In this document: positions 1-9,596 of the stretch, one piece after another
Position numbering within the stretch: the first letter of the stretch is position 1
Layout: the number at the start of each line of letters is the position of its first letter
Assembly: GCF_001436605.1 (NCBI RefSeq)
Contig: NZ_AYZL01000020.1
Coordinates: 124,001-188,000, forward strand
DNA from: Holzapfeliella floricola DSM 23037 = JCM 16512
GTDB taxonomy: Bacteria > Bacillota > Bacilli > Lactobacillales > Lactobacillaceae
Direction of reading: 5' to 3'
Length of the DNA stretch: 64,000 bases
Translations under genes and position numbers: made by a program
Notes under the pieces: model-generated
Told to the model about the DNA's origin: nothing
The model's database searches: none
The model's input: the letters and a program-made list of their open reading frames with translations, nothing else

Positions 1-1
1 T

Positions 2-913
2 TTAATTCAACAACTAGTTAAAAAATATCAAAAACAACATGGAGATGTTGACATTGTTCGATTTGATTTAGCCAAGCAAGGCTATCAGGGACTTGTCCAT
101 GAACTTACGCAATCATCTTTGTTTTCAACCCAAAAAATCCTGATTATTTCTGAACTTGAGAATTTAACTGCAAAAGCGCCTGCAGTTAAAAATAAAAAAG
201 TATTAGATCAACTAATTAAGGTGATTGAGTCTCAAGATATTAGCGACAGTTATTTAATATTTGATTTTAATTATCCTAAATTAGATGAACGAAAAAAGAT
301 AACAAAAGTCTTGAAAAATCATCTGATGGTAATAAAAGATAGATTATCTTATCGTAACTTGAATGCGTTTGCACAGCGACTAATTGAAAAAGATGGTTAT
401 AAAATTGAGTCTCAAGTAACCAATTTATTGGTTAAGCGTGCGGATTTTAATGTAACAGCCTTAATGAACGCAATAGAAAAGCTCAAAATTGCAGCGTTGG
501 ATACGATGATTATTTCACAAAAATTAGTTATTGATAATGTTGAGCAAAATTTATCGGATAATATTTTTGATATTTTGAGTCTAGCATTAAAAAAAGACTA
601 TCAGCAGGCTATTCAATTACTAAAAGAGCAAATTAATCAGGGTGTTAACGAAGTTCAGCTGGTCGCTGCTATGACATCTCAACTTCGATTTTTGCTGCAG
701 GTTAAACTGCTACAAGAGCAAAATGAATCGATAAAACAAATTGAACAAATTTTAAAGGCACATCCTTACCGTATAAAGTTGGCTAGTCAAACTCAAATTA
801 GTAGCTCACATCTTGTGTATTTGATTAATCAATTAATAGAAATAGAGTATCAAATCAAATCAGGTTATCAGTATCAGGATGATTTTTTACAATTATTCTT
901 GTTAAAATGCTAA
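2..913 (+). CDS. holA: DNA polymerase III delta subunit, 5'-truncated by the window edge
   Basis: The frame is open from base 2 and runs 303 residues to a TAA at 911-913, so only the N-terminal few dozen residues are missing. The visible part has the delta-subunit layout: a RecA-like core (KILIISELENL, then YLIFDFNYPKLDERKK) followed by an all-helical C-terminal collar (QLRFLLQVKLLQ, HPYRIKLASQ, IEIEYQIKSG). Delta opens the beta sliding clamp within the clamp-loader complex during replication. It is followed by a terminator and faces rpsT on the other strand, an arrangement (holA-rpsT) that is usual in Firmicutes. Identification rests on motif pattern and neighbours. Confidence 0.9.
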   Translation, partial: LIQQLVKKYQKQHGDVDIVRFDLAKQGYQGLVHELTQSSLFSTQKILIISELENLTAKAPAVKNKKVLDQLIKVIESQDISDSYLIFDFNYPKLDERKKITKVLKNHLMVIKDRLSYRNLNAFAQRLIEKDGYKIESQVTNLLVKRADFNVTALMNAIEKLKIAALDTMIISQKLVIDNVEQNLSDNIFDILSLALKKDYQQAIQLLKEQINQGVNEVQLVAAMTSQLRFLLQVKLLQEQNESIKQIEQILKAHPYRIKLASQTQISSSHLVYLINQLIEIEYQIKSGYQYQDDFLQLFLLKC

Positions 914-950
914 AAAAAGAAGCTCTCTTGTAAAAGAGGGCTTCTTTTTA
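914..950 (+). terminator. Intrinsic terminator after holA, probably bidirectional
   Basis: A 13-bp stem (AAGAAGCTCTCTT with its partner, one G-U pair) and a 4-nt loop end in TTTTT. It lies between the convergent holA and rpsT and has A- and T-runs on both sides, so it could serve both. Confidence 0.8.
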
Positions 951-987
951 GTCTTTAATATTAAAAACTAAAATAAGTTAAATTATC

Positions 988-1245
988 TTAGTTAGCAGCA
1001 TTTAGTTTTGCAAGACGAGACTTATCACGGTTAGCTTTGTTCTTGTGAACTAAACCTTTTGATGAAGCCATGTCAATTGCGCGTAAAGCTTGGTTAAATA
1101 ATTCAACAGTATTGTCAGCGTTGTTAGCTTTAGCTACTTTGAATTTTTTGATAGCTGTACGTAAACGGCTCATTTGAGTAGCGTTACGATCGTTAGCAGC
1201 TTCCATAGTTTTCACACGTTTGATAGCAGATTTGATTTGTGGCAT
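988..1245 (-). CDS. rpsT: 30S ribosomal protein S20
   Basis: This is an 85-residue basic, Lys/Ala-rich helical protein beginning [13 protein letters not shown] and ending [10 protein letters not shown], the typical length and sequence of S20. It binds 16S rRNA in the body of the 30S subunit. The start at 1245 is chosen because GGAGGTGACAAAT precedes it; an in-frame upstream extension to 1329 would put non-ribosomal sequence in front of the conserved MPQIKSA. It is divergent from rpsO and convergent with holA. Confidence 0.97.
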   Translation of the reverse strand: MPQIKSAIKRVKTMEAANDRNATQMSRLRTAIKKFKVAKANNADNTVELFNQALRAIDMASSKGLVHKNKANRDKSRLAKLNAAN

Positions 1246-1452
1246 ATTTGTCACCTCCAATTTATAACAAGAGTTTTCAAAAGAAAACTCAGCGACTTCA
1301 ATTATAATGAAATTGTTGAAATTTTGCAAGATAGTAATATTGCTTTTTTTTATGATTTAATGTATCATTTAATTCGAACCGTTTGCTTTGTTTAATCGAA
1401 TCACCGACGTTAGGCAAAGTTTACGGCGATTTTAAGAAAGGTGGAAATACAA

Positions 1453-1722
1453 ATGGCTATTTCAAAAACAAGAAAAAATGAATTAATTAAACAATTTGCT
1501 CGTCACGAAGGAGATACAGGTTCTCCAGAAGTTCAAATTTCAGTATTAACAGAAGAAATTACACTTCTTAATGCTCACTTAAAAGAAAATAAAAAAGATC
1601 ACCACTCACACGTTGGTCTATTGAAAAAAATCGGTCACCGTCGTAACTTATTAAGTTACTTAAGAAACAAAGATGTTTCAAGATACCGTGACCTAATTAA
1701 AGCTTTAGGATTACGTCGTTAA
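1453..1722 (+). CDS. rpsO: 30S ribosomal protein S15
   Basis: An 89-residue protein [20 protein letters not shown]...[12 protein letters not shown], full length for S15, a primary binder of 16S rRNA helices 20-22 in the 30S platform. The start is the ATG at 1453 behind AAAGGTGG; the in-frame GTG at 1441 overlaps that ribosome binding site and is rejected. Upstream, 1398-1435 can fold into an imperfect hairpin (AATCACCG with CGGCGATT, one mismatch). That hairpin might be an S15 autoregulatory leader, but this is speculative. A strong terminator follows. Confidence 0.97.
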   Translation: MAISKTRKNELIKQFARHEGDTGSPEVQISVLTEEITLLNAHLKENKKDHHSHVGLLKKIGHRRNLLSYLRNKDVSRYRDLIKALGLRR

Positions 1723-1730
1723 TTAATATA

Positions 1731-1763
1731 AAAAAGAGACCTTTTATTAAGGTCTCTTTTTTA
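1731..1763 (+). terminator. Intrinsic terminator of rpsO
   Basis: Perfect 13-bp stem (AAAAAGAGACCTT and complement) with a 5-nt loop TTATT and a T-run. Confidence 0.9.
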
Positions 1764-1868
1764 TATTCTTTAATTTATACAAATATATGATAAAATTACA
1801 GTAGTTAAAGTCAAGTAACCCATTAGGGATAAAATTGATAAATTAAAAATTTAGAAAAGAGATAATAA

Positions 1869-3587
1869 ATGGCACAAGATATCAAAGTAATGATACTTGG
1901 CGGTGTACGTGAAAATGGTAAAAATATGTATGCTGTTCAAGTTGATGACGAGATTTATATTTTAGACGCTGGGTTAAAATATCCAGATACACAATTGTTA
2001 GGGATTGACTATGTTATTCCTGATTTGTCTTTCATTGAAGATAATGCAGATAAAATTACGGGTGTATTTTTGACACACGGACATGCAGATGCAATAGGTG
2101 CATTGCCATATTTTATTACTAAATATGATATTCCAGTATTTGGATCAAAATTAACGATTGAATTAGCTAAAATTGCTGTTAGAAATGCTAATAAAAATGC
2201 TGATTTTAGTGATTTTCACGAAATTGATCAAGACACAGCAATTGATTTCAAGAATGCTACGGTTTCGTTTTTTGATACAACACACAACATTCCACAAACA
2301 CTAGGTGTTGCAATCAAAACTGATGCTGGTCAAATTGTTTACACTGGAGATTTCAAATTTGATCAGAGTGCTGCTAAAGGGTACAAAACCAACTATAGCC
2401 GTATAATGGAAATTGGCAAAGATGGTGTCTTAGCGTTATTAAGCGATTCTTCAAATGCTGAAATGCCACATGAAGGAGCTAATGAGAAAGAAATTGGCGA
2501 CTATATCATTGAAACACTCAAAGACCATCCAGGCCGTATTATTGTTTCAGCAGTTGCTTCAAATATTGCACGTATTCAACAAATTTTGAACGCAGCACAT
2601 TTATCACACAGAAAAGTTGTGCTGACTGGACAAGATGTTACAAAAATTGTTAAAACTGCTATGGATTTAGACTTACTTCATGTTCCAGATGAAAACTTAA
2701 TTATTCCAGCTACTGAAATCAATAAATATGATAAAGAAGAAATTCTAGTTTTAGAAACTGGTCGAATGGGTGAACCTTTAAAATCACTTCAGAGAATGGC
2801 AATGCAAGAGCATAAACTTGTTAATGTCACAAATGGTGATTTAATCTTTATCACAACAACCCCCTCACATGCAATGGAAACAACAGTTGCTAAGACCTCT
2901 GATTTAATTTATCGTGCAGGAGGTACAGTCAAGGAAATTAATCGAGAAATTCACGCTTCAGGGCATGCCTCTCGCTACGAGTTGCAAATGATGATTAATT
3001 TATTAACCCCTAAATATTTATTTCCTGTCCAAGGAGAATACCGATTACTTGCTGCGCACAAAGAAGCAGCTGAAGAGACAGGTATTGCATCATCTAACAT
3101 CATTATTGCTAAAAAAGGTGATGTTTATCAGTATCAAAAGGGTCAACTTCAATTGACAGAGCCGGTTGCTTCAGAAGATATGATGATAGATGGGGCCGGT
3201 ATTGGTGACATTGGAAACATTGTTTTGCGCGATAGAAAGATTTTAGCAGATGACGGAATGTTTATAGCAGTAGTAACTATCGATCGCAAAAAGAAAAAAA
3301 TTATTTCACAACCTAAAGTTATGACAAGAGGCTTTGTGTACATTAAAGAAAATAAAGATTTAATCTATGAAAGTGTTGAGCTAACTAAAGAGGCAATTGA
3401 TACGAACCTACAGACTAAAAAATTTGATTGGTCTGAACTAAAGCAAGATGTTAGACATTCGCTGGAGAAGTATCTATTCCAAAAAACAAAACGCCGTCCA
3501 GTTGTTTTGCCCGTCATCATGGAAGTTAACCAAAACCGCCATCGACGAAACGCTAATATCAATAAACCACAACCAAAAAAGAAGTAG
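1869..3587 (+). CDS. rnjB: Ribonuclease J, J2-like (beta-CASP metallo-beta-lactamase RNase)
   Basis: This 572-residue protein has the RNase J layout: metallo-beta-lactamase core, inserted beta-CASP domain (LLSDSSNAEMP, VSAVASNIARIQQ), a GHASRYELQMMI motif near residue 366, and a C-terminal domain. RNase J processes and degrades mRNA from the 5' end or internally, usually as a J1/J2 complex. The first metal motif reads HGHADAIG (H70, H72, D74), with Ala75 where catalytically strong J1 enzymes have His. That change is typical of the weakly active J2 paralogue, hence the symbol. It follows rpsO after a terminator and is followed by a TPR gene 13 bp on. RNase J family is certain; J2 rather than J1 is an inference. 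Confidence 0.9.
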   Translation: MAQDIKVMILGGVRENGKNMYAVQVDDEIYILDAGLKYPDTQLLGIDYVIPDLSFIEDNADKITGVFLTHGHADAIGALPYFITKYDIPVFGSKLTIELAKIAVRNANKNADFSDFHEIDQDTAIDFKNATVSFFDTTHNIPQTLGVAIKTDAGQIVYTGDFKFDQSAAKGYKTNYSRIMEIGKDGVLALLSDSSNAEMPHEGANEKEIGDYIIETLKDHPGRIIVSAVASNIARIQQILNAAHLSHRKVVLTGQDVTKIVKTAMDLDLLHVPDENLIIPATEINKYDKEEILVLETGRMGEPLKSLQRMAMQEHKLVNVTNGDLIFITTTPSHAMETTVAKTSDLIYRAGGTVKEINREIHASGHASRYELQMMINLLTPKYLFPVQGEYRLLAAHKEAAEETGIASSNIIIAKKGDVYQYQKGQLQLTEPVASEDMMIDGAGIGDIGNIVLRDRKILADDGMFIAVVTIDRKKKKIISQPKVMTRGFVYIKENKDLIYESVELTKEAIDTNLQTKKFDWSELKQDVRHSLEKYLFQKTKRRPVVLPVIMEVNQNRHRRNANINKPQPKKK

Positions 3588-3600
3588 GAGATTAGTTAGA

Positions 3601-4500
3601 ATGAATACTTCGCAGACTGAATTATTGAAGTCAGCAAAAAAAGCAACTGCTCAAAAGAACTACGAAAGAGCAGTTGCTTTTTTAGAAGAAGCACAAAACT
3701 TTGAGCCTGACTTTGAAATCACGTTGGAATTAATTGATAACTATTTAAATTTGCAATGGTATAACCAAGCGCTAAATGAATTGAAGTATTTGGATGTTTA
3801 TCACAATAGCCAAAGTTTTGAAATTTACTTAAAAGTGTTGTACCATAACCATCTAATTATTTCATTTTATCAGATTCCATTTTATCTAAAAAAAGCACAA
3901 CTTCTAAAATCTGAATATAAAAAATTATACGATGATTATCAGCAAGTTTTTGAAAAGTTGAGCATATCAAAAAATAGTCAAATTATTAAGTCGAATTTTA
4001 TGAATACTATGGCTGCAGGGCTTTTGAAAAGTCGTCAAAACTATGAGCAGTTAAAGCAACTGCCAGTTGAAGATTTTGTTCAGGTAGCTAGAACAGCATT
4101 TTTGGCGCCTGGATTACAACCAGAATTAAGGGTGTCCTTAATTGAAGATTTAATAAAGATGGGACGGGTAGAAACTTTTCCTGTTTTCGTATTAAATAAA
4201 ATGACGGAAGTTAATTTTAGCCAAACATCACTGTATTTCAATAGTGAGTTTATGGTTCGGTCAGCAGCAATTATTCAAGAAAAAGTAACTGACCTAAGTG
4301 TTAGACAGCTCGCTATTTCACAGTATACATTACTCCTCTCGCAGCTTTATCCATGTTTTGATATATTTATTGAAAATATATCGGAGTTTGTCTTTTCTTT
4401 TTTACAATACTTTGGTATATTAGGAGATGAGGATTTTGACAAAAATGATAATCCTTATTTTGCTTTGATTAAAAAACTTAATCAAAGCGAAGAATTATGA
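3601..4500 (+). CDS. TPR-like helical repeat protein of unknown function
   Basis: A 299-residue soluble protein beginning MNTSQTELLKSAKKAT with AGGAG 9 bases before the ATG. Residues 1-70 look like tetratricopeptide helices (YERAVAFLEEAQNFEPDF, WYNQALNELKYLD). The rest is helical and rich in Leu, Gln and Phe without a recognised catalytic motif. It lies 13 bp behind the RNase J gene and is probably cotranscribed. A second, clearer TPR protein lies at 39060. The partner is unknown. A reading that begins further upstream, inside rnjB, lacks a ribosome binding site. Confidence 0.75.
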   Translation: MNTSQTELLKSAKKATAQKNYERAVAFLEEAQNFEPDFEITLELIDNYLNLQWYNQALNELKYLDVYHNSQSFEIYLKVLYHNHLIISFYQIPFYLKKAQLLKSEYKKLYDDYQQVFEKLSISKNSQIIKSNFMNTMAAGLLKSRQNYEQLKQLPVEDFVQVARTAFLAPGLQPELRVSLIEDLIKMGRVETFPVFVLNKMTEVNFSQTSLYFNSEFMVRSAAIIQEKVTDLSVRQLAISQYTLLLSQLYPCFDIFIENISEFVFSFLQYFGILGDEDFDKNDNPYFALIKKLNQSEEL

Positions 4501-4509
4501 GACAACTTC

Positions 4510-4533
4510 TCAAAAAAGTGTTTACTTTTTTGA
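4510..4533 (+). terminator. Possible terminator hairpin before tuf
   Basis: Perfect 10-bp inverted repeat TCAAAAAAGT / ACTTTTTTGA around GTTT, just behind the TPR stop codon. The stem itself holds the T-run, so strength is uncertain. Confidence 0.45.
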
Positions 4534-4614
4534 TGTCTCTACGTATAATCAAATACGGATATTTTCGAGGCATGACTATTATTTTTGTCTTGAAAGTAGT
4601 ACAATAATCAACAG

Positions 4615-4653
4615 AGAATTATCTGCTTAGGGTTTGCCTAAGACGGAATTCTT
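4615..4653 (+). promoter_or_regulatory. Stem-loop in the tuf leader
   Basis: CTTAGG-GTTTG-CCTAAG forms a tight hairpin, flanked by AGAATT ... AATTCT which can pair outside it. It ends about 12 bases before the AGGAGG ribosome binding site of tuf. A regulatory role is inferred from position only. Confidence 0.35.
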
Positions 4654-4678
4654 CTAATTCACAGGAGGGTATTTTATA

Positions 4679-5869
4679 ATGGCAGAAAAAGCACATTACG
4701 AAAGAACTAAACCCCATGTTAACATTGGTACTATCGGACACGTTGACCATGGGAAAACAACTTTAACAGCAGCTATCACAACTGCACTAGCTAAGAAAGG
4801 CTTAGCTGACGCTTCAGACTACGCATCAATCGATGCAGCTCCTGAAGAAAGAGAACGTGGTATTACAATTAATACAGCCCACGTTGAATACGAAACAGAA
4901 CAACGTCACTATGCTCATATCGATGCTCCAGGACATGCGGACTACGTTAAGAACATGGTTACTGGTGCTGCTCAAATGGATGGTGCTATCTTAGTAGTTG
5001 CTGCTACAGATGGTCCAATGCCACAAACTCGTGAACATATCTTACTTGCTCACCAAGTTGGTGTTGATTACATCATCGTATTCTTAAACAAAACTGACTT
5101 AGTTGACGATGCAGAATTGATTGACTTAGTTGAAATGGAAGTACGTGAATTACTTTCAGAATACGATTACCCTGGTGATGATGTTCCCGTATTACGTGGT
5201 TCAGCATTGAAAGCTATCGAAGGCGATGAAGAACAACAACAAGTTATTTATGACTTAATGGATGCAGTAGATGAATACATCCCAACTCCAGACCGTCATA
5301 AAGACCAACCATTCTTGATGCCTGTTGAAGATGTATTTACAATCACAGGTCGTGGTACAGTTGCTTCAGGTCGTATCGATCGTGGTGTGGTTAATGTTGG
5401 TGATGAAGTTGAAATCATTGGACTAAAACCTGAAATCATGAAAACAACTGTTACAGGAATCGAAATGTTCCGTAAAACTCTAGATTCTGGTGAAGCTGGA
5501 GATAACGTTGGTGCACTTCTACGTGGTGTTAACCGTGAACAAATCGAACGTGGACAAGTATTGGCTAAGCCAGGCTCAATTAAAACTCACACTAAATTCA
5601 AGGGTGAAGTTTATATCTTGAGTAAAGAAGAAGGTGGACGTCATACTCCATTCTTCTCAAACTACCGTCCTCAATTCTACTTCCATACAACTGACGTAAC
5701 TGGTGTTATTGAATTACCTGATAACGTTGAAATGGTTATGCCTGGTGATAACGTAACATTTGAAGTTGACTTGATTGCTCCAGTAGCTATCGAAAAAGGT
5801 ACAAAATTCACTGTTCGTGAAGGTGGACGTACTGTTGGTGCTGGTATGGTTAACGAAATCATCGAATAA
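4679..5869 (+). CDS. tuf: Elongation factor Tu
   Basis: A 396-residue EF-Tu of full length. G1 is GHVDHGKT (residues 20-27), and G3 DAPGHADY and G4 NKTD follow. Domain 2 ([15 protein letters not shown]) and domain 3 ([17 protein letters not shown]) are complete. It delivers aminoacyl-tRNA to the ribosome as the GTP form. The start follows an ACAGGAGGG site. Codon use is strongly biased, as expected for a highly expressed gene. It stands alone between its own leader and terminator, followed by tig, the usual order in lactobacilli. Confidence 0.99.
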   Translation: MAEKAHYERTKPHVNIGTIGHVDHGKTTLTAAITTALAKKGLADASDYASIDAAPEERERGITINTAHVEYETEQRHYAHIDAPGHADYVKNMVTGAAQMDGAILVVAATDGPMPQTREHILLAHQVGVDYIIVFLNKTDLVDDAELIDLVEMEVRELLSEYDYPGDDVPVLRGSALKAIEGDEEQQQVIYDLMDAVDEYIPTPDRHKDQPFLMPVEDVFTITGRGTVASGRIDRGVVNVGDEVEIIGLKPEIMKTTVTGIEMFRKTLDSGEAGDNVGALLRGVNREQIERGQVLAKPGSIKTHTKFKGEVYILSKEEGGRHTPFFSNYRPQFYFHTTDVTGVIELPDNVEMVMPGDNVTFEVDLIAPVAIEKGTKFTVREGGRTVGAGMVNEIIE

Positions 5870-5887
5870 TCTTTATTCTTTGATAAC

Positions 5888-5926
5888 AAAAAAGAGCTTT
5901 AGGTTAATCCTAAGCTCTTTTTTTTT
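5888..5926 (+). terminator. Intrinsic terminator of tuf
   Basis: Stem AAAGAGCTTTAGG with CCTAAGCTCTTT, followed by nine T residues. Confidence 0.9.
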
Positions 5927-6033
5927 GAAAAAATCCCGCTAATACGTTGAGTTTTAGCGCGATATCATGTAAGATTAATGGGTATTAAGGATTATGAAAA
6001 TAAACCCAAAATTGACATCGGAGGTAGATTTTA

Positions 6034-7347
6034 ATGTCTGCAAAATGGGAAAAAACAGGTAATATTACCGGAGAATTGACATTCCAAATTTCAAAAGAAG
6101 AAGTAAAAAATGGTCTAGATAAAGCATTTGATCGTGTTAAGAAAAACATTGATGCTCCTGGATTTAGAAAGGGAAAATTACCTCGTACAATGTTTAACCG
6201 TATGTACGGGGAAGAAGCATTGTATGAAGAAGCATTAAATATTGTGCTTCCTGAAGCTTACAACAATGCTTTACAAGAAACAGGTGTAGAACCTGTTTCT
6301 CAACCTGAAGTGTTGCCAGAATCAATGGAACGCGATGCTGACTGGGAAATGAAAGCAACTGTAACTGTTAAACCAGAAGTTAAGCTAGGCGAATACAAAA
6401 ACCTAAATGTTCCAAAACAAGATCGTAAAGCTCTTGTGAAAGAAGTTAATGCTGAACTTGATAAAAGACGTGACCAAAATGCTGAACTTGTTCTAAAAGA
6501 ATCAGGTAAAGCAGCTAAAGGTGATACAGTTATTATCGATTTCAAAGGTATGATTGATGGTGTTGCATTTGATGGTGGAACAGCACAAAATCATTCTCTT
6601 GAATTAGGTTCAGAATCATTCATTCCTGGATTTGAAGACCAATTAATTGGTCATTCAGCAGGTGAAGATATTGATGTTGTTGTGACTTTCCCTGAAGATT
6701 ACCAAGCTGAAGAATTAGCAGGTAAAGAAGCACACTTCGATACAAAGATTCATGAAATCAAAACAAAAGAATTACCAAAATTAGATGATGAATTTGCTAA
6801 AGATATTGACGATTCAGTTGAAACTTTAGATGAACTAAAAGAAAAAATCCAACAAGAAATTCAACAGTCTAAAGAAGAAGCAGCTGAAGATAACATTCAA
6901 AGCTATGCAATTCAAGAAGCTGTAGATAATGCTGAAATTACTGAAGTACCTCAAGATATGATTGATAACGAAGTTAACAATCAAATGAACCAATACTTAG
7001 GTAACATGCAAAGACAAGGTATTTCTCCAGAAATGTACTTCCAAATTACGGGTACAACTCAAGAAGATATGAAAGCACAATTTGCAAAAGATGCAGAAGA
7101 TCGTGTGAAATCAACTCTTGTTCTTGAAGCGATTGTAAAAGCTGAAGAAATCAAACCTTCTAAAGAAGAAATTGATGAAGAAATCAAGAACTTAGCTACA
7201 CAATACAACATGGAAGAAAATGTTGTTCGTCAAACATTGACTGAAGATATGTTAGTTCATGATATTTCAATCAAAAAAGCAATTGCTTTACTTTCAGACA
7301 CAGCAACAGAAGTTGTGCCTTCAAAACTAAAAAGCAAGAAAAAATAA
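6034..7347 (+). CDS. tig: Trigger factor, ribosome-associated chaperone and prolyl isomerase
   Basis: A 437-residue protein with the three trigger-factor domains. The N-terminal ribosome-binding domain carries the signature GFRKGKLP (residues 43-50) that contacts protein L23. An FKBP-type isomerase domain follows at about 155-245 (GDTVIIDFKGMIDG, FIPGFEDQLIGHSAGE). The helical C-terminal chaperone arms end in a Lys-rich tail. It binds nascent chains at the exit tunnel. The ATG follows ATCGGAGG. It lies between tuf and clpX, each with its own terminator. Confidence 0.98.
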   Translation: MSAKWEKTGNITGELTFQISKEEVKNGLDKAFDRVKKNIDAPGFRKGKLPRTMFNRMYGEEALYEEALNIVLPEAYNNALQETGVEPVSQPEVLPESMERDADWEMKATVTVKPEVKLGEYKNLNVPKQDRKALVKEVNAELDKRRDQNAELVLKESGKAAKGDTVIIDFKGMIDGVAFDGGTAQNHSLELGSESFIPGFEDQLIGHSAGEDIDVVVTFPEDYQAEELAGKEAHFDTKIHEIKTKELPKLDDEFAKDIDDSVETLDELKEKIQQEIQQSKEEAAEDNIQSYAIQEAVDNAEITEVPQDMIDNEVNNQMNQYLGNMQRQGISPEMYFQITGTTQEDMKAQFAKDAEDRVKSTLVLEAIVKAEEIKPSKEEIDEEIKNLATQYNMEENVVRQTLTEDMLVHDISIKKAIALLSDTATEVVPSKLKSKKK

Positions 7348-7368
7348 TGTTATTTTAGTATAAACTTT

Positions 7369-7394
7369 AAAAAGCGGGAAAATTCCCGCTTTTT
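7369..7394 (+). terminator. Intrinsic terminator of tig
   Basis: AAAAAGCGGGAA and its complement around a 2-nt centre, ending in TTTTT. Confidence 0.88.
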
Positions 7395-7491
7395 ATTTTG
7401 AAAACTTTTTTCTTTATGTGTCGTTTAAAAAATGATATCTTATAAGTTGTAAGTAAATAAATACTAGATTAAGAATAAGGATTAGACGTTT

Positions 7492-8742
7492 ATGTATGTT
7501 GATAATATAGAAGGTTCAGATCAAATCAAATGTTCCTTTTGCGGCAAAGATCAGAGTCAAGTTAAAAAGATGGTTGCTGGAAATGGCGTTTATATTTGTG
7601 ATGAATGTATAGAATTAAGTAAACAAGTTATTGATGAAGAATTCAGAAATAACGCAATGAATCAATTGGAAGAATTACCTACACCAAAAGAAATCTGTGC
7701 TATTCTAGATGATTATGTAATCGGTCAAGGAGAAGCTAAAAAAGTTCTGTCTGTAGCTGTATATAATCACTATAAACGCATTACACAGATGGAGGTTGTT
7801 AGTGATGATGATACTGAACTTCAAAAAAGTAATGTTGCATTAATCGGACCGACAGGTTCAGGTAAAACATTTTTAGCGCAAACTTTAGCCAAAATTTTAA
7901 ATGTTCCTTTTGCAATTGCAGATGCAACAAGTTTAACAGAGGCTGGATATGTAGGGGACGATGTTGAAAATATTTTACTTTCACTTCTCCAAAATGCCGA
8001 TTTTGATATTGAGAGTGCGCAGCACGGTATTATCTATGTCGATGAAATTGATAAAATTGCGAAGAAAAGTGAAAATGTCTCAATTACTAGAGACGTTTCA
8101 GGTGAAGGTGTTCAACAATCACTATTGAAGATATTAGAAGGAACAATTGCCAATGTTCCGCCAAAAGGTGGTCGTAAGCACCCACAACAAGAAATGATTC
8201 AAATAGATACAACAAACATTTTGTTCATTGTTGGTGGTGCTTTTGATGGGATAGAGTCTATTGTTGAAAGCCGTTTAGGTAAACAAACTATTGGTTTTAG
8301 TGCTTCTGACGAAAAGAAAAAATTAGAAGCTAAAAATATTACACAACAAATTATCCCAGAAGACTTAATGCAATTTGGTATTATTCCTGAGTTGATTGGA
8401 CGGTTACCTATTATGGCTGTGTTAAATAAATTAGAAGAATCTGATTTGGTTAACATTTTAACGCAACCTAAAAATGCTTTGGTTAAACAATACAAAAAAT
8501 TAATTCAACTAGATAATGTTGAACTCGAAGTAACCAACGAAGCACTTCAAGAAATCGCTAAGTTAGCAATTAAGCGTGATACAGGTGCTCGTGGTTTGCG
8601 CTCAATTATTGAAGATAGCATGCGTGACATCATGTTTGATTTACCGAGTGAAAAAGATGTTGAAAAAGTGATTGTGACAAAAGAAGTGATTACTGATAAT
8701 AAACCTGTAGAAATTGTAAGGAAAAATCATGAAAATTCATAA
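7492..8742 (+). CDS. clpX: ClpX, ATP-binding unfoldase of the ClpXP protease
   Basis: A 416-residue AAA+ protein. The N-terminal C4 zinc-binding domain has C14, C17, C36 and C39. Walker A is GPTGSGKT (119-126), Walker B is IIYVDEIDK, and an IGFSAS loop near 265 provides the docking tripeptide for ClpP. It unfolds tagged substrates and feeds them to ClpP in the cytoplasm. The ATG at 7492 follows AAGGA at a somewhat long spacing of 11 bases. The 3' end overlaps ysxC by 14 bp, so the two are translationally coupled, as is common in Firmicutes. Confidence 0.98.
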   Translation: MYVDNIEGSDQIKCSFCGKDQSQVKKMVAGNGVYICDECIELSKQVIDEEFRNNAMNQLEELPTPKEICAILDDYVIGQGEAKKVLSVAVYNHYKRITQMEVVSDDDTELQKSNVALIGPTGSGKTFLAQTLAKILNVPFAIADATSLTEAGYVGDDVENILLSLLQNADFDIESAQHGIIYVDEIDKIAKKSENVSITRDVSGEGVQQSLLKILEGTIANVPPKGGRKHPQQEMIQIDTTNILFIVGGAFDGIESIVESRLGKQTIGFSASDEKKKLEAKNITQQIIPEDLMQFGIIPELIGRLPIMAVLNKLEESDLVNILTQPKNALVKQYKKLIQLDNVELEVTNEALQEIAKLAIKRDTGARGLRSIIEDSMRDIMFDLPSEKDVEKVIVTKEVITDNKPVEIVRKNHENS

Positions 8743-9313
8743 AGTTGATCTCGAAAAGACAGTAGCTTATCCTGATCAATACCCAACATCAAAATACCCG
8801 GAATTTGCTTTATCTGGACGTTCAAATGTTGGAAAGTCTAGTTTAATCAATGCAATTTTGAATCGCAAAAAATTAGCTAGAACGTCAGGGTCTCCTGGTA
8901 AAACACAGACACTTAACTTTTTTAATGTAAATGACAATTTATATTTAGTAGATGTTCCGGGATATGGATATGCTAAGGTCTCTAAAAAAATGCGTGAAAA
9001 GTTTGGCCAAATGATTGAAACGTATCTTGAGAGTCGTGAAGAGTTAAAAGGTATGATTTTATTAATGGATTCACGTCATAACCCAACACAAGATGATATT
9101 GCAATGTATCAGTATGCAAAATATCTTGATCAGCCGCTTTTAATTGTTGCAACAAAAATTGACAAAGTTAAAAAGAGTCAATGGAATAAAGTGATTAAAA
9201 ACTTCAAAGATACTTTAGAATTGGACTCATCAGACGACTTGCTTTTATTTAGTTCTGAAAAGAAGTATAATGTTGATGCTTTATGGCAATGGATTGAAAG
9301 CAAAAAAAAATAA
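8729..9313 (+). CDS. ysxC: Ribosome-assembly GTPase YsxC/EngB
   Basis: A 194-residue single-domain GTPase of the TrmE-Era-EngA-YihA class: G1 GRSNVGKS (30-37), G3 [11 protein letters not shown]4 TKIDK. It acts in maturation of the 50S subunit. The ATG lies inside the end of clpX, preceded by GTAAGGA. The length is typical (about 195). It ends in a terminator shared with the small opposite-strand gene at 9325. Confidence 0.97.
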   Translation: MKIHKVDLEKTVAYPDQYPTSKYPEFALSGRSNVGKSSLINAILNRKKLARTSGSPGKTQTLNFFNVNDNLYLVDVPGYGYAKVSKKMREKFGQMIETYLESREELKGMILLMDSRHNPTQDDIAMYQYAKYLDQPLLIVATKIDKVKKSQWNKVIKNFKDTLELDSSDDLLLFSSEKKYNVDALWQWIESKKK

Positions 9314-9337
9314 CGCTTAATGCGTTATTTTTTTTTG
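9304..9337. terminator. Bidirectional terminator between ysxC and the 41-residue gene
   Basis: AAAAAATAACGC ... GCGTTATTTTTT around TTAAT. The stop codons of both convergent genes lie in the stem. Confidence 0.85.
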
Positions 9338-9450
9338 TCTTCTTCTTTTGTTACATTTTTCTCTGATTTTTTTCTTTTTTCATCAGGTACTGTTGCAAAT
9401 TTATCGAATAAATCATTTAATTGATTTTGATTCTTGAAACTTAATCCCAT
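9325..9450 (-). CDS. Small hydrophilic protein, 41 residues (SPJ_0845-like)
   Basis: A short frame reading MGLSFKNQNQLNDLFDKFAT, then VPDEK, then a Lys/Glu tail. AAAAGGAG is correctly placed in front of its ATG (9448-9450). The highly charged C-terminus and the DLFDKFATVPD core resemble the tiny uncharacterised SPJ_0845-type proteins of Lactobacillales, a family assignment made from memory. The function is unknown. It is convergent with ysxC and divergent from the amino-acid transporter. Confidence 0.7.
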   Translation of the reverse strand: MGLSFKNQNQLNDLFDKFATVPDEKRKKSEKNVTKEEDKKK

Positions 9451-9512
9451 GATTAACAACTCCTTTTTCCCGTATTATACTAAAAACCCTCTAAATGTCA
9501 AAATGCATAACT

Positions 9513-9558
9513 TTGTATAATTGTATATAAATTGTATAAGTATACATTTTAGCGTATA
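9513..9558 (+). promoter_or_regulatory. Cluster of TGTATA motifs before the amino-acid transporter
   Basis: TGTATA occurs at 9514, 9522 and 9533, then TATACA at 9541 and GTATA at 9554. The third and fourth form an inverted repeat TGTATA-AG-TATACA (9533-9546). The half-sites resemble ARG boxes of ArgR-type regulators, which is inference. Confidence 0.5.
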
Positions 9559-9596
9559 ACCTAATTATAGAGAAAAACATGTAGGAGGAACAAATT

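Noticed and set aside
1174-1395. 73-codon + strand frame opposite rpsT
   Set aside because: It is antisense to the conserved rpsT coding and leader sequence and has no ribosome binding site.
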